From: Mycobacterium intermedium | GTDB taxonomy: Bacteria; Actinomycetota; Actinomycetes; Mycobacteriales; Mycobacteriaceae | Direction of reading: 5' to 3' | NCBI RefSeq assembly: GCF_002086275.1 | Contig: NZ_MVHT01000030.1 | Coordinates: 1-64,000 of the forward strand | DNA length: 64,000 bases | Part shown: one piece after another, positions 28,801-37,461 of the stretch | How positions within the stretch are numbered: position 1 is the stretch's first letter | Layout: each line of letters starts with the position of its first letter | Notes under the pieces: generated by a model | Database searches by the model: none | What the model saw: the letters and a program-made list of their open reading frames with translations, nothing else | What the model was told of the DNA's origin: nothing | Position numbers and translations under genes: made by a program

Positions 28801-29323
28801 CCTGAAGCCGCAGTTCTACGAGTTCTAGTTCGTCGAATCCGGCTGCTTTGAGTTGCTCACCGAGTATCTTGCTGGCCTCGGTGAGGAAGCCGACGGTCCG
28901 TCTGTTGCCCGGAGACAGACTCCAGTCATATTCGGTGTCTGCGTGGAATTGCCGGTCCACGGTTGCCCGCCGGCGCGCTGCCTTCTGCCCCGCTGGAGTC
29001 TTCGGCAGCGGGGGACGTTGAATAAGGGGCCTCTGAATGTGAATTGTCGCGCCAGGGGGTAGCAGCTGGAGTCGGTAACTCTCATCGACTCGCCGTAGGA
29101 GAAGGAGGCCACCGACTTGCCCATAGTCCTGGAGTCGTTCGGTGAGTTGGTCGCCACAGAGCTTTCGACTGCGTCCACTCCATTGAACGCCGAAGTGTTC
29201 GCCTTCAAGCTCAATCGTGATTGTCGTGCTGTGCTCGGGCAGGCCGAGGGCCGTGCACTCGGCGGCGGTGAGCACGAGCTCACCCGACTCCAGGAGCTGA
29301 TGAGTTAGCTTCTTTTCAATCAT
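22865..29323 (-). CDS. Giant SNF2/RapA-like helicase with three Cys-rich zinc modules
   Basis: About 2152 aa. A SNF2-type ATPase has DEVGLGKT (about 220-227), DEAH (310-313), SATPVQND-like motif III and a C-terminal lobe with STDAGAEGQNLQF and QRIGRVDR. Three clusters of CxxC/CxC pairs follow at about 1040-1098, 1503-1605 and 2034-2080, each RING/treble-clef-like, separated by alpha/beta segments I cannot name. RapA-like helicases translocate on DNA; the zinc modules probably bind nucleic acid or partners. ATG 29323 sits in ATGATTGA, overlapping the upstream gene's stop by 8 nt, so translation is coupled. The length is far above normal for the family. Confidence 0.88.
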   Translation of the reverse strand: MIEKKLTHQLLESGELVLTAAECTALGLPEHSTTITIELEGEHFGVQWSGRSRKLCGDQLTERLQDYGQVGGLLLLRRVDESYRLQLLPPGATIHIQRPLIQRPPLPKTPAGQKAARRRATVDRQFHADTEYDWSLSPGNRRTVGFLTEASKILGEQLKAAGFDELELVELRLQGEELATLDNFEELLAVDVANVDRMPHQEAVARHALSRLRGRAVLADEVGLGKTIEAGLAVKELTLRGLARRVLVLCPAPLRDQWREEMDHKFDLPFEVAYRGHEIQKQDKLILSLQLATSNIDKLTARPWDIVILDEAHRAAGSGARKRRELITALTTACRYAFFLTATPVQNDLLELYRLIELLRPGTFTSVSAFKSQYMSSGDPRRPNDPAALRRLISSAMIRTTRAQAGVDRVVRRPVDVPIDLGPRERELYALCTDLLRNVMRDSGDTMRRRSLALRLTASPFSMGTTALRMAERHSNERVRKALNEIGHLAMDIQGSARENAALQITRDWIREHGRVLIFTQHTDTVTGLLRRISAEGLRATAFHGSMSAGERAATIAAFKSGEAPIMISTDAGAEGQNLQFCNCVLNYDLPWNPMRIEQRIGRVDRLTQPRDEVFVANLYARSTVDESVYRLLAEKLRMFELLFGQVTTILGELDDSKSATFESRVLEALFAPDDTRMQSLLSQLGTELVDARKRASTLIAADSGLSSWMASAAEHRKGLTKAGSNELAPEVAERARIRQRKVQAWVRRVLKALDAQLIHDTGDGEGAFLTVQFDEELAEELGGRTLLHIAFDRLGMEHHPDAELCAVGSPVFDELLGLLRVRGDMHATVPVIPEDPGPTPFRHAQSTTLARRRLIPSGTWSGNATFRATVGEAETTEHIITAELGAHNEIRLPRRPLQDGECLPSAFGDPSEIVAAFQRAATEQLEQRRQERTEQILRERKIELDRIRKGYNAQIAEASYEDKTRLRRALASEEQRLGRAPDVRARAKMLAVILDEDDWLVEEVWTGPGGSEGTLTYEWGLTEPPLVESDASGEPITVLALCSDAHWIDETEATHCDSCGYDRCTACGEDAIFTNCPLCDSSVCGSCRAETGGLCLRCNWPNRAPERDTSFAIAWRLHDDTTLLVGQRFAELVRTDGSSRQLIVRDEDVDDQHRVRLRSYALRNELPPDSGLVFHDHTERTVSPNQDTLLLRSLSTVAVELGVEHGAGSALDCDAIDDIPDYDAPTVSGEGALKLTALLEKLRAEVAPPAPPAVVVTRRSTFTDICLEADRLIGRVSVVGDDDMLQILDESVAQLNWRDHSPEDEVLAATRFAGLQISVERRHDAVVVRAQDEAQGDFSEQWIALPDGASVNEQFAWFEILRSCGTPGGRVGQRQHEPQAIAEPFPTPSECQLVDRTIKPVSEITPANDQLDLVPAQPESLATLGVGQHLPRGPVVNAMPTELGRALLARIQPMFTAVVQNGFEVHETWHGHGTATHTYRMFDGHPVAPMLDDIAERQSDFGVCRDGHFYAAGASALCESCKTWACPACDGIGNRASVSCSHCSASVCRRCASVEHAVPDVRCILCNDAACPGCGRDPDVQPCRVCEREMCAGCRVDLLCPACDKLALATDEQLHDLPTELAVQGATVFVGFDTNATTVLINRGNAIEQAIVRNGNVERWVVLGKYTIDDAYKLQLAASRHLGVQVKPVVKTLDPEAPIDVPHLLVQSQRYVYASWSVDEIDLHGRHTRWFTSPEGDITRLIAEDFEPIANPPKAIEGIPRKVRKLKRRAQSPQVFDLVLQWNRVGHDVAVTDYGLIDRTLTEAGVSENVVAWETSDKDLSWVAEAWNPSPRLRGYATTDLAEAAIVSIATLFALGVRSNDSVKWYVVSDSPQAPLATTLARSLGLEDADEVDDFVDPKAVRLSTVLNATSVSVDLHPIGITKSAARHSLQDTTAKALRAWMPTAQVRVPELWTLPPKLRTLLEQRTKKSEPRRSLTIGVRVEQLVSVEGGRPWRHEARLMPGDTDGRQVSYTTQVPLDSGMIDREGHFGPEGGQCPYCHARVCDACVDGLVGCDCCSVAICKQCVRQERQALWLCPACSAMRPPTRREARQHGRILLTRGMLIGVDQLHEVVVERAKKQWARQAEGGLKAPLLNSSLIEFLNERLEGTPD

Positions 29324-32300
29324 TTTGTTTTGTTGAAACTCCAAGTGTTTGGGCACCGAGGGCGGTTAGGACCAGGGTTTGGTATTGGCTTTGGGAATTC
29401 TCGCGAAGGACGGTTCGTCGCTCGACCAGTTGCTTCTCGATGAGCTGATTCACCGCTTCGTCAAAGCGCCTTTCGCCGCCGCGCACATGTCGTAGTGCTC
29501 CGAACTGCGGACAGCTCAGGACGCCCTGTCCGAGTGGTCGTCCTTCACCTAGGGTCTCCTTACCGAGTACAGCCGCGCGCAAGCTGGTTAGACCGTACGA
29601 GCCTCGTCGGAATCCAGAAGACCACGCCACGGCTTGCAACACGATCAGTTCTGCGTTTACGAGCAGTTCCGGATCGGGAACCAGGTGGTCCGCGACGGAC
29701 GACCACGGCGTAGGTTCCGGGTTGCATACGTCGCAGGGCATGATGCCGCGGCTTGTACAGTCGGGAACCTGGTCGCCGAAATGATTACCGACCGATACGC
29801 GGCGGCATTCCCAGTTGTGGGTGGCATAGTCGATCATTGCCTGAAGCCGACGTCGTTGCCACTCCTTCCAGAGCGACGCCTGGCGGGCCAATTCGTCCCG
29901 CGGCGCGACTCTCGCAAAGAGTTCGACGCGGCGCAGTCTGCGCGAACTCGAAAAGGTGATCAAGCGATCGAGGCTCCACTCGATCAGTTGCTGTTCTAGC
30001 TCATCTGGGTCGTAGCCCCGCTCGTCTTTGAGTTGCTGAAAGTCGATCTGTAGCCGAACGTTTGGCCTTGCCCGATTGGCTTGGTAGAACAGCTCGCGGA
30101 ATAGGCGTCGTTCTGCTTCCTGCTCCGGTTCCCGAAAGCCCACGTCAACCATGCCGCGAGCCGAGCAGTCGAGGCCTTGTTTGAGCGCCCCGACTCGTTC
30201 TAGCCGAGCTAGATGGACATTGAGCTCGTCGTCGTCAATGTCGAGCTTGTCTGACATCTCGTCGACGTCGAACACCCGACTTCTGCCCCGTTCCGGGCAT
30301 GCCCACAGCGCGGTGAGAAGCCGCTGCGAAAGGTCGGCGTCAGCTTTGGATTGGTGGACGTCGATCAAGCCTCGTCTACGTGCGATATCGCCGCGCGTGT
30401 AGAGGAGCACACATTCCCCGGTTATGTCCTTTTGCCGTGCGGCTCTGCCGGCCTCTTGCGCGTATCCGTCCAGCGAGTCCGGTAGGTCGTAATGAACGAC
30501 CCAGCCGATGTTCGGTTTGTTGATCCCCATCCCGAACGCTTTTGTCGCGACGATGATGCGCGTGGTGTCGGAGTCGAAGTCCTCTTGGACTGCATCGCGT
30601 TGCTCGGGAACCATGCCGGCGTGGTAAGGCCGTGCGGCGTGACCAGCGCGGCGCAGCAATGCTGCTGTTTCTTCGGCGAGTGCGCGACGAGACACATAAA
30701 CGATGCCGGGTTTGTCCGCAGCCCACGTTACGAACCGCAGCAACTCGCGGACACGCTCTCTCTCGCTGGAACACTCGACAACGCGAAAGCGGAGGTTGGG
30801 CCGGTCACTCGGCTCCCGAACGATGACGGGGTCCTGCATTTGCAATGCGTCGTTGATGTCTGTCTCGACTTCGCGCGTGGCGGTTGCCGTGAGGCCGGCT
30901 CGTGGCGGCCGGGTATCAAAGGTGGCAACCGAGGCAGGGACCTGGCGGAACTCAGGCCGAAAATCGTGTCCCCACACCGAGATACAGTGCGCTTCGTCGA
31001 CTACAACGCGATTGAGCTGCTGACGGCGCAAGGCTCCCCGCAAGATCGGATCACGGGCCAGACGCTCCGGAGAGACGTAGAGGAGGCGCACCCGTCCCTC
31101 GGCTGTATCACGGAGTATTTCGGTCTGTACCACTTTCGATGTGGTACCGGTTATTCCTTGCACGGGTCGGATGCCCCGGCGCCCTCGCAAGTCGTTCATC
31201 TGATCCTTGATGAGCGCTACCAGGGGAGAGACGACCACCGTCGCACGCGCTTCGGGTGCAAGCAGGGCGGGAAGCTGGAAGCACAGTGACTTGCCAAAGC
31301 CGGTCGGCAGCACCGCTAGGAAGTCCCTGCCTTCTACAAAGGCCCGCATTACTTCAAGTTGTTTGGGATGTAGTTCGGTTATGCCAAAGAGTTTTTCAGC
31401 AGCTTCAACAAACTTGGCTGTCGGATCTTCGCCGGGTACCAGACGCAGACGTTCCAGCAATTGCGTGATGTCGTCCCGACCGAATGTTATGGCCGTGGCG
31501 AGATCCGGCTTCACACCGGTCACGAATTCGATTGCGCGAGTCCACGCGTCGTCTCGATCCATTGCCTCGTGGATAGTCGGCTCCGGCAGCGAACCAAGAA
31601 TCACACGCTGGGCCTGGGTGGGCGAGTGCAGACGCCGGTCACACACCAGGACGGCGCCAATATCGTTCTCGGAGCGGATCAACCGACCAAAGCCCTGAGT
31701 AAACTGCATGGCGGTCATCGGTAGGACGTAGTCGAGAAATGGGTCTCCGCCGCGCTCTGCGATTGCGCGTTGCCGAGCTGCAACCAGCGGGTCATCGGGA
31801 TGAGGGTAGGGCGGCTTTTCGATGAAAAGATATGACAGCGTTTCGCCTGGCGCGTCGAAACCTTCCCAGTACGATTTCAGGCCGTACAGAACTGTTCCCA
31901 GCTCGTTCCGAAACCGGTGCAGGATCTGGGAACGTCCTGATTCGCCTTGTACCAGAAGCTCGACGCCTCGCTCTGCGAGTTCGGCGGCTCTGGTCTGCAC
32001 CAGAGCCGCGACCGCTTCCATCCGGCTTCTTGCCGCGAACAGTGTAAGGGCCTTACCTCTGGAGAGGGAAAGGAAACCCGTTTGGTCTGCCGCCATCTCC
32101 TCGCAGAATTCGCGCTCGTTCATGGGGATCGGCACCGGCAAGTGATTCGTCAGTATCACCAACGACTGCTTCGAATAGTCGAATGGTGATCGCAGGGTGA
32201 GGGCGCGGAAGCCCCCTTCCGCGGGTTCAGTGTCGACCTGTATGCCCAATCGAGATGCGAGGTAGTCGAATCGATGTTGCACGGTAAGTGTGGCCGAACA

Positions 32301-34568
32301 CAAGACGGTGGAGTGTGTTTGGTCGACAATGGACTGCTGAAACTCTGGGAACACGTGAATTGGTACGCGCTCGAATGTCCACGCCGCGGGATCGTCATCT
32401 TCGGCAGCGAGGCGGTACACCCAGAGGTGGTCGTCGGGAAGCCCGTTCATCGTTCCAAGGAGTCCGATCGCGGCGTCGAGCCTCTCCAAATAACCCCAGA
32501 GGCGGCGACGGGCGGAGCCTGTTCCAGCGCTTTCCTCAAGTGAATTACGAAGTTTAGTAACTGCTTTCGATAACTGAATAAGCCAATACCGCACGGTGGA
32601 TGCGGCCTGGCGTAGTCCTCGGAACTCTGGTCGGCTGTTGACGACACCGCCACGCAGAACCGCAGAGTCGGACTTGCCTGCGTACTCGTGCAGGTAGCGG
32701 TTGATGGCCTGAGCTAGTTCTTCGCCCCGTGCACGCACCTCTGCAGTGCTCGCTGCGACAGCTTGAATGGCCTCGTTTGCCGACGTCCCGGCACGCTTGC
32801 GTACCTCCCTGATCAGCTTCGAGCGAGGGGAGAGGCTATTGACGAGAATCTGAAGTTCAAGCGCATCAATCCGTTCGGTCCACGCGGCGGTCAGGCTGTC
32901 TTCCAGCGCATGCGCTTCATCGAAGACCAGGTCCGCGCGAGACTCGGCGAGCACATCGCCAGGTGCTTTACCACCACTCTGTTGGTTCCGTACCCAACTG
33001 GCTAACAGGGCGTGATTGACCGAGACCACTCCTGGCGACTTATCGAGACCCTTTATCTGCTGCATCAATGGGCAGATTTTCGACCACTTGCAGTGCACAC
33101 GGTCGCACCCGCCAGCGTTCGTGCGCAACCGTGCCCGGGTGCGGGCGTAGCGCGTGTCTTGGGCGCGAATGGCGTAATCGGTGACGTCGTCCCAAGTCCC
33201 AGTGGGAGACGCGGCGAGTGCGCGAAGGGCGATAGCGATTGCAAGACCCGACGATTCGCGGTCGGAGAGCGCATCCTCGAGTTCCCTCGCGCAGACGTAA
33301 TTGCCCACGCCTTGAATTTGGCGGAAAGGCGCTCTGAGTAGTCCTTCTTCCTGCAGGCGGGTTGCTTCTTCACGTAACTGTCCTTGCAACGCCTTGGTAG
33401 CCGTCGCGACGATTACAGGCTGGCCTTTTCGGGATGCCCGCCCGAGTGCCGGCAGCAGGTATGCGAGTGACTTGCCGGTCCCGGTGGGAGCTTCGACCGC
33501 CAGGCGGCCGCCGTGATCGAATACCTGAGCGACGGCGTGTGCCATTTCATGCTGTGCGGGCCGGGTGCGGAATTTTCGCTTTCCTTCAATAACTTTCAAG
33601 GCTTCCCGGGTGGCCGACCATGAATCCGTGGCTGGCGAACCTGACGTGACGAGCAACGGATCGGGTTCCCTGGTCAAGGCATCGAGGTCTGGCCTGGCTG
33701 GGAGCGTTGGCATCAGTGGTGTGAGTGGGTGGTCGAACGCTTCGAGTACGCCGATTACTAGTTGCCAACTCGGATCGCTCACATCGATGGCTTCGAGCAG
33801 ACGGCGAATCACCGCGGCCGTGGCGGTGGCGTCGGGCAGAGCGCGGTGAGCGTCGGGATTACCGATGGCGAACCGGTCGGTGAGATCGGCCAACGAGCGG
33901 TTGGGCATCGAGACGTCCACCAGTGTCGCGAGGTGCAGACTGTCCGCGCACGGCGGCAGGTGTGGGGCGTCCACCCCTGCTCGCTCGGCCGCCTTCCTCA
34001 AGAAGGGCACGTCGAAGGCGAGCAAATTGTGCCCGATTAGGAAGTCGACATTTTCCAATTCCTTGTCGAGCACCTTTAAGGCTTCGTCGATACGTATTTC
34101 TGGCCGATTTTCTTGGCTAGGCCGCGGGATCTCCTCGGGCATTCTTATGGCGACGTCTGCCAGGATTTCACCCGTCAGCCGGACGAGTGAAAGTTCTAAA
34201 ATATAGTCCGTCGCGGGACGGACTCCGGTCGTTTCGATATCCAGTACGGCAACACGGTCCAGTGGAAGTCGGCGCAGCTTGGTCGGTGTGTACCAGTCGG
34301 GGTTGTCTGGCTCAGCTTCTCCGCCACCTTCCTGCTCTTCCGACGCTTGTGCAGGCGCAATGGACAACAACCCTTGGGGGGTCAACTGAAACCGATGCGG
34401 GAATCGGTCCGGGAGTTGAGCGAGTCGCTCGATCGATTGGCTGTAGCCCTCCGACCGCAGACTCTGTCGAATATCGACCGCAGACAGTGGGCCTCGGTCC
34501 ATCAATATGCGATAGGCGGCCTCTGCGGCCGGCGGCAACGGCGCGTTGGACTCAGTCACTGGCATCAC
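29316..34568 (-). CDS. DnaQ exonuclease-DinG helicase-RecQ helicase fusion
   Basis: A 1750-aa fusion. An N-terminal winged-helix-like segment (about 15-70) precedes a DEDD 3'-5' exonuclease (D110, E112, D186, H241, D246). Next comes a DinG/XPD-like helicase with Walker A EAPTGTGKS (359-367), four cysteines fit for a 4Fe-4S cluster (YVCARE, GGCDRVHC, KICPL) and motif VI QGFGRLIRS. From about 1060 a RecQ helicase follows with AVLPTGFGKSL, DEAHCISVWGHDFRPEFR, QEAGRAARQ and a zinc motif WECRR ... CDVCN. All catalytic residues look intact. It is the first gene of a coupled pair with the SNF2 protein. Starts: GTG 34568 or ATG 34565. Confidence 0.92.
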   Translation of the reverse strand: MMPVTESNAPLPPAAEAAYRILMDRGPLSAVDIRQSLRSEGYSQSIERLAQLPDRFPHRFQLTPQGLLSIAPAQASEEQEGGGEAEPDNPDWYTPTKLRRLPLDRVAVLDIETTGVRPATDYILELSLVRLTGEILADVAIRMPEEIPRPSQENRPEIRIDEALKVLDKELENVDFLIGHNLLAFDVPFLRKAAERAGVDAPHLPPCADSLHLATLVDVSMPNRSLADLTDRFAIGNPDAHRALPDATATAAVIRRLLEAIDVSDPSWQLVIGVLEAFDHPLTPLMPTLPARPDLDALTREPDPLLVTSGSPATDSWSATREALKVIEGKRKFRTRPAQHEMAHAVAQVFDHGGRLAVEAPTGTGKSLAYLLPALGRASRKGQPVIVATATKALQGQLREEATRLQEEGLLRAPFRQIQGVGNYVCARELEDALSDRESSGLAIAIALRALAASPTGTWDDVTDYAIRAQDTRYARTRARLRTNAGGCDRVHCKWSKICPLMQQIKGLDKSPGVVSVNHALLASWVRNQQSGGKAPGDVLAESRADLVFDEAHALEDSLTAAWTERIDALELQILVNSLSPRSKLIREVRKRAGTSANEAIQAVAASTAEVRARGEELAQAINRYLHEYAGKSDSAVLRGGVVNSRPEFRGLRQAASTVRYWLIQLSKAVTKLRNSLEESAGTGSARRRLWGYLERLDAAIGLLGTMNGLPDDHLWVYRLAAEDDDPAAWTFERVPIHVFPEFQQSIVDQTHSTVLCSATLTVQHRFDYLASRLGIQVDTEPAEGGFRALTLRSPFDYSKQSLVILTNHLPVPIPMNEREFCEEMAADQTGFLSLSRGKALTLFAARSRMEAVAALVQTRAAELAERGVELLVQGESGRSQILHRFRNELGTVLYGLKSYWEGFDAPGETLSYLFIEKPPYPHPDDPLVAARQRAIAERGGDPFLDYVLPMTAMQFTQGFGRLIRSENDIGAVLVCDRRLHSPTQAQRVILGSLPEPTIHEAMDRDDAWTRAIEFVTGVKPDLATAITFGRDDITQLLERLRLVPGEDPTAKFVEAAEKLFGITELHPKQLEVMRAFVEGRDFLAVLPTGFGKSLCFQLPALLAPEARATVVVSPLVALIKDQMNDLRGRRGIRPVQGITGTTSKVVQTEILRDTAEGRVRLLYVSPERLARDPILRGALRRQQLNRVVVDEAHCISVWGHDFRPEFRQVPASVATFDTRPPRAGLTATATREVETDINDALQMQDPVIVREPSDRPNLRFRVVECSSERERVRELLRFVTWAADKPGIVYVSRRALAEETAALLRRAGHAARPYHAGMVPEQRDAVQEDFDSDTTRIIVATKAFGMGINKPNIGWVVHYDLPDSLDGYAQEAGRAARQKDITGECVLLYTRGDIARRRGLIDVHQSKADADLSQRLLTALWACPERGRSRVFDVDEMSDKLDIDDDELNVHLARLERVGALKQGLDCSARGMVDVGFREPEQEAERRLFRELFYQANRARPNVRLQIDFQQLKDERGYDPDELEQQLIEWSLDRLITFSSSRRLRRVELFARVAPRDELARQASLWKEWQRRRLQAMIDYATHNWECRRVSVGNHFGDQVPDCTSRGIMPCDVCNPEPTPWSSVADHLVPDPELLVNAELIVLQAVAWSSGFRRGSYGLTSLRAAVLGKETLGEGRPLGQGVLSCPQFGALRHVRGGERRFDEAVNQLIEKQLVERRTVLRENSQSQYQTLVLTALGAQTLGVSTKQND

Positions 34569-35071
34569 CGACGCATGTATCGATTGTGCGGGCTACGTCG
34601 GATCGCCGAGGAATACCGTGTGAAGAGGTGTCGATCCGTGAGGTGATCGTGGCGATGACCAATCGCATGGCCGAACGATACGCAAGCCTTGCGACAAGTT
34701 GCACCTTTTCTCTCACACACATGGGCGGCCAAGTCCGTAGACGTCGCGCTGGGGGTCCGGCGGCTTTGTAACACGGGCGAGTGGTTAGTTCTCTCCTCGT
34801 TCCCCGGACATGTTTTAACACCATCGTTAATTTCCTATCAAGGGGGCGGCTCGGTTGACTTATTGCGTCATAGCGTCTGAAAATTCGGGTTTCGGAGTAC
34901 GCGGCGGTGAGTTAACCTCGCCGTGGATCGACTACCAAGATGATCAAGCTATTCAAGGGATGTACATGCGTGACTTCGTCGGGTGCGCAGGCCGCGCGAT
35001 TCGTTTGACACGTTCGCCCCAAATCGGAGCCGCTCTGTCGGGCTTCAACGACTGGTTTGCGAGGTAGCGCC
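34569..35071. other. 503-nt divergent intergenic region
   Basis: This separates the giant helicase pair from the DUF4236 gene and should hold both promoters. An AT-richer stretch lies at about 34800-34900 with TTGACT at 34855-34860, a possible plus-strand -35, but no convincing -10 at the usual spacing. A 70-codon frame with a TTG start (34855-35067) ends just before the DUF4236 gene; it lacks a ribosome site and family resemblance, so I do not call it. Confidence 0.5.
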
Positions 35072-36322
35072 ATGGGCTTCTATGTCCGTAAGAGTGTCAA
35101 AGCGGGGCCATTCCGATTCAACCTGAGCAAGTCGGGCGTCGGCGTCAGTGTGGGTGTTCCCGGGTTTCGTGTCGGCACTGGGCCGCGCGGCAACTACGTA
35201 CACATCGGCCGCAATGGCGTCTACTACCGTGCGTCGCTAAACGGAAATGATCGACGGTCATTCGTCGGACCTAAACAACCTGTCCAAGACCATCAACTTG
35301 CGTACCGCCCGAGTGACATCGTCATGGAAGACGTGACCGGTGCAACGGCCATGACTTTGGAGCCGACCGGTCGAGGTGACGTTGTCGACCAACTGAATGC
35401 TGCGGCCGCACGTTTCGTGTGGTGGTGGCCAGTAGCAATTGTAGTTATTCTGCTGGGCCTCATGACGATGCCATGGGGATTGATAATTTGGGTTCTCGGC
35501 GGCGTCGGCTGCGTTTGGTTGTACTTCAATGACCAGGCCAGACGAACGGTCGTCCTGTTCTATGACGTTCATGACGGCGCCCATCAGTGGTTTGACTCGT
35601 TAGTCGCCGACTGGCATTGGTTAACCCAATCGCAAGGACTCTGGCGAGTTATCCAGTCCGGTGACGTCGTGGGTACGTACAACTACAAAGTGAATGCAGG
35701 CGCAAGCGCACTCGTTCGAACCATTGGTGCGACGGCGTCCACGTCGAGCAAGATCAAACAGCTAGCTACGAATATCTCGATTCCCTCAATCACCGCCGGT
35801 AACTCATCTTTGTATTTTCTGCCGGATCGCCTATTGGTGCGAGAAGGAAACCGTTACAGCGATGTCGACTACCAAGAATTGCGTGTGTTCCACCAAGAAC
35901 AGCGCTTCATAGAGAGCGGGACGCCGCCCCGAGACGCTGTGCAAGTCGATTACACGTGGCAATACGTAAACGTCAAAGGTGGTCCCGATCGTCGATACAA
36001 GAACAACCGAACTCTGCCGATCATGCTGTACGGCAGGCTCGTCGTCGCATCAGCGAGCGGGCTCTACTGGATAATCCAGATTTCTCGGGCTGCCGCCGCC
36101 GAAGCCGTGGCGCGCGTGGTGTCTGCCGCGCCGACTCCATCCCTTGCGGTTAGCACCGACACACCGCCGGCTAGCGCAGATCCGAATGATGCACACGCCG
36201 ATCTGGCGACCAAGGTAAGGTGCGCAAATTGCGGTCATATCCAAACCGCTTCTGCAAACGCAGCCACATTTCCCTGTGAGAAATGCGCTGCAACCCTACG
36301 ACGATTGAAGAAGCCTGCATAA
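35072..36322 (+). CDS. DUF4236 membrane protein with C-terminal zinc ribbon
   Basis: A 416-aa protein. The first 55 residues (MGFYVRKSVKAGPFRFNLSK then SGVGVSVGVPGFRVG, GPRGNYVHIGRNGVYYR) are the DUF4236 domain. Around 110-150 there are two closely spaced membrane segments (WWWPVAIVVILLGLM ... LIIWVLGGVGCVWLYF). A long polar domain follows and the tail carries CANCGH ... CEKC, a zinc ribbon. GAGG about 9 nt upstream supports ATG 35072. DUF4236 proteins are common near mobile and defence genes but their job is unknown. It is divergent from the giant helicase pair, so a shared regulatory region is possible. Confidence 0.82.
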   Translation: MGFYVRKSVKAGPFRFNLSKSGVGVSVGVPGFRVGTGPRGNYVHIGRNGVYYRASLNGNDRRSFVGPKQPVQDHQLAYRPSDIVMEDVTGATAMTLEPTGRGDVVDQLNAAAARFVWWWPVAIVVILLGLMTMPWGLIIWVLGGVGCVWLYFNDQARRTVVLFYDVHDGAHQWFDSLVADWHWLTQSQGLWRVIQSGDVVGTYNYKVNAGASALVRTIGATASTSSKIKQLATNISIPSITAGNSSLYFLPDRLLVREGNRYSDVDYQELRVFHQEQRFIESGTPPRDAVQVDYTWQYVNVKGGPDRRYKNNRTLPIMLYGRLVVASASGLYWIIQISRAAAAEAVARVVSAAPTPSLAVSTDTPPASADPNDAHADLATKVRCANCGHIQTASANAATFPCEKCAATLRRLKKPA

Positions 36323-36415
36323 CTGGATGCGCTTTCCGCTGTGGTCTAGCTGCCTGTGCGTGAGCAGTCGAACGAGCGAGAGGGCCCGCACCAGTTCACC
36401 GGGGGTCCACCTCCC

Positions 36416-37126
36416 TTAGTCCGATGCAATCGACACGATCAGAGCCGAGTGGTCAGTCTCATTGAGAAGCCTTGGAGTGTGATCGAATTCGCAGGAAACG
36501 ACCCGCTCGTTCAGTCCGGGCCGGGCGTAGGCGTGGTCGAGACGGAAGCCGTTGTTGGCCTTGGTGGGGCTGAACCAGGAGTATTCACGCGTTCGGGGAT
36601 GTCGCGCGCGCCAGATGTCGATATAGCCGGTGCCTATAAACCGGCCGGGCAATTCCGGGCCGTAGAACTTCGTGCCGCCCGGATCCTTATCCAAATCATT
36701 GTTGCCGGTGTTGAAGTCACCGATGAACAAATCTATCCCGCTACCAACACCGTGTTGGATCAGCGACTCCCAGTATGAAACCTTGGCGGCGCCCTGGGGC
36801 ATGTACACCCCACAGATAGCCATCTCTGTCGTTGCAGCACACCATAAATGGTGAGATTCCAAAGTCTGGCTGAACGCCCAGGAGCGCTCGATTGGCCATC
36901 GCGACGCGATGAGTACGGAATTTTGCCTAGGCGCGGCGACGGGATGCGACGTCGCGTAACCGGACCTTTCGAGCGCTGCTTGCAGACGGGCGCCATTAGC
37001 ATTTGCACGAAACTCGGAAACCACCAGCATGTCGGCGTCGTAGCCGAGCATGCGAGTGACAAGGGCATCGACACGGTCGGTCGTTCCACCCCCGTGGCGG
37101 ATGTTGATGGTCACTACCGTTTTCAT
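36416..37126 (-). CDS. Endonuclease/exonuclease/phosphatase (EEP) family protein
   Basis: A 236-aa DNase I/ExoIII-like protein. Motifs run in order: TINIRHGG, VVSEFR with the catalytic Glu, GDFNTGNND, the Trp-bearing EYSWFSPT, LDHAYA and the final ETDHSAL. These form the EEP active site that hydrolyses phosphodiester bonds in DNA or other substrates. It is near the normal family minimum in length. ATG 37126 is preferred to the longer frame to 37210 because the extra residues are Pro/Arg-rich and unlike the family. It lies convergent with the DUF4236 gene. The substrate cannot be told. Confidence 0.87.
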   Translation of the reverse strand: MKTVVTINIRHGGGTTDRVDALVTRMLGYDADMLVVSEFRANANGARLQAALERSGYATSHPVAAPRQNSVLIASRWPIERSWAFSQTLESHHLWCAATTEMAICGVYMPQGAAKVSYWESLIQHGVGSGIDLFIGDFNTGNNDLDKDPGGTKFYGPELPGRFIGTGYIDIWRARHPRTREYSWFSPTKANNGFRLDHAYARPGLNERVVSCEFDHTPRLLNETDHSALIVSIASD

Positions 37127-37461
37127 CGGACGCGGCACCCCCCGATGTGGTGCGGAATCCGAGCGAACGGGTCGTGGGGTAGGTAAAGCCGAAGATGCGG
37201 GTTCAAACATGGCACGGTGGGATATTAGGGCGAGGCACCGACATTCTCGTGCCGTCAGATCGTATGGCTACCACCACCGCTTTCCAGCGGCAGCCGACGG
37301 CGCCACGCGAAGTCAGAAGTCAAGTGAACGCCACTGAAATCAAGACGGATTCGTGGACAATCCCCTGGAATCCCGTCAGCCACAGCGCACCCGACGAATC
37401 TCGCCCAGGCGCAGGGCAAACTCGGTGCCGGCAAGAGCCTGCGCGCCCAAACGACATCGAA
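37127..37461. other. Intergenic stretch without a recognised feature
   Basis: 335 nt between the EEP gene and the DUF732 gene, both on the minus strand. Open frames exist on both strands but have no ribosome site, no motif and shadow-like composition. It should contain the EEP promoter, though I see no clear -10/-35. Confidence 0.5.

Noticed and set aside
34855..35067. 70-codon frame with TTG start before the DUF4236 gene
   Set aside because: No ribosome site, no recognised motif; the TTG is better read as part of a possible -35 element.
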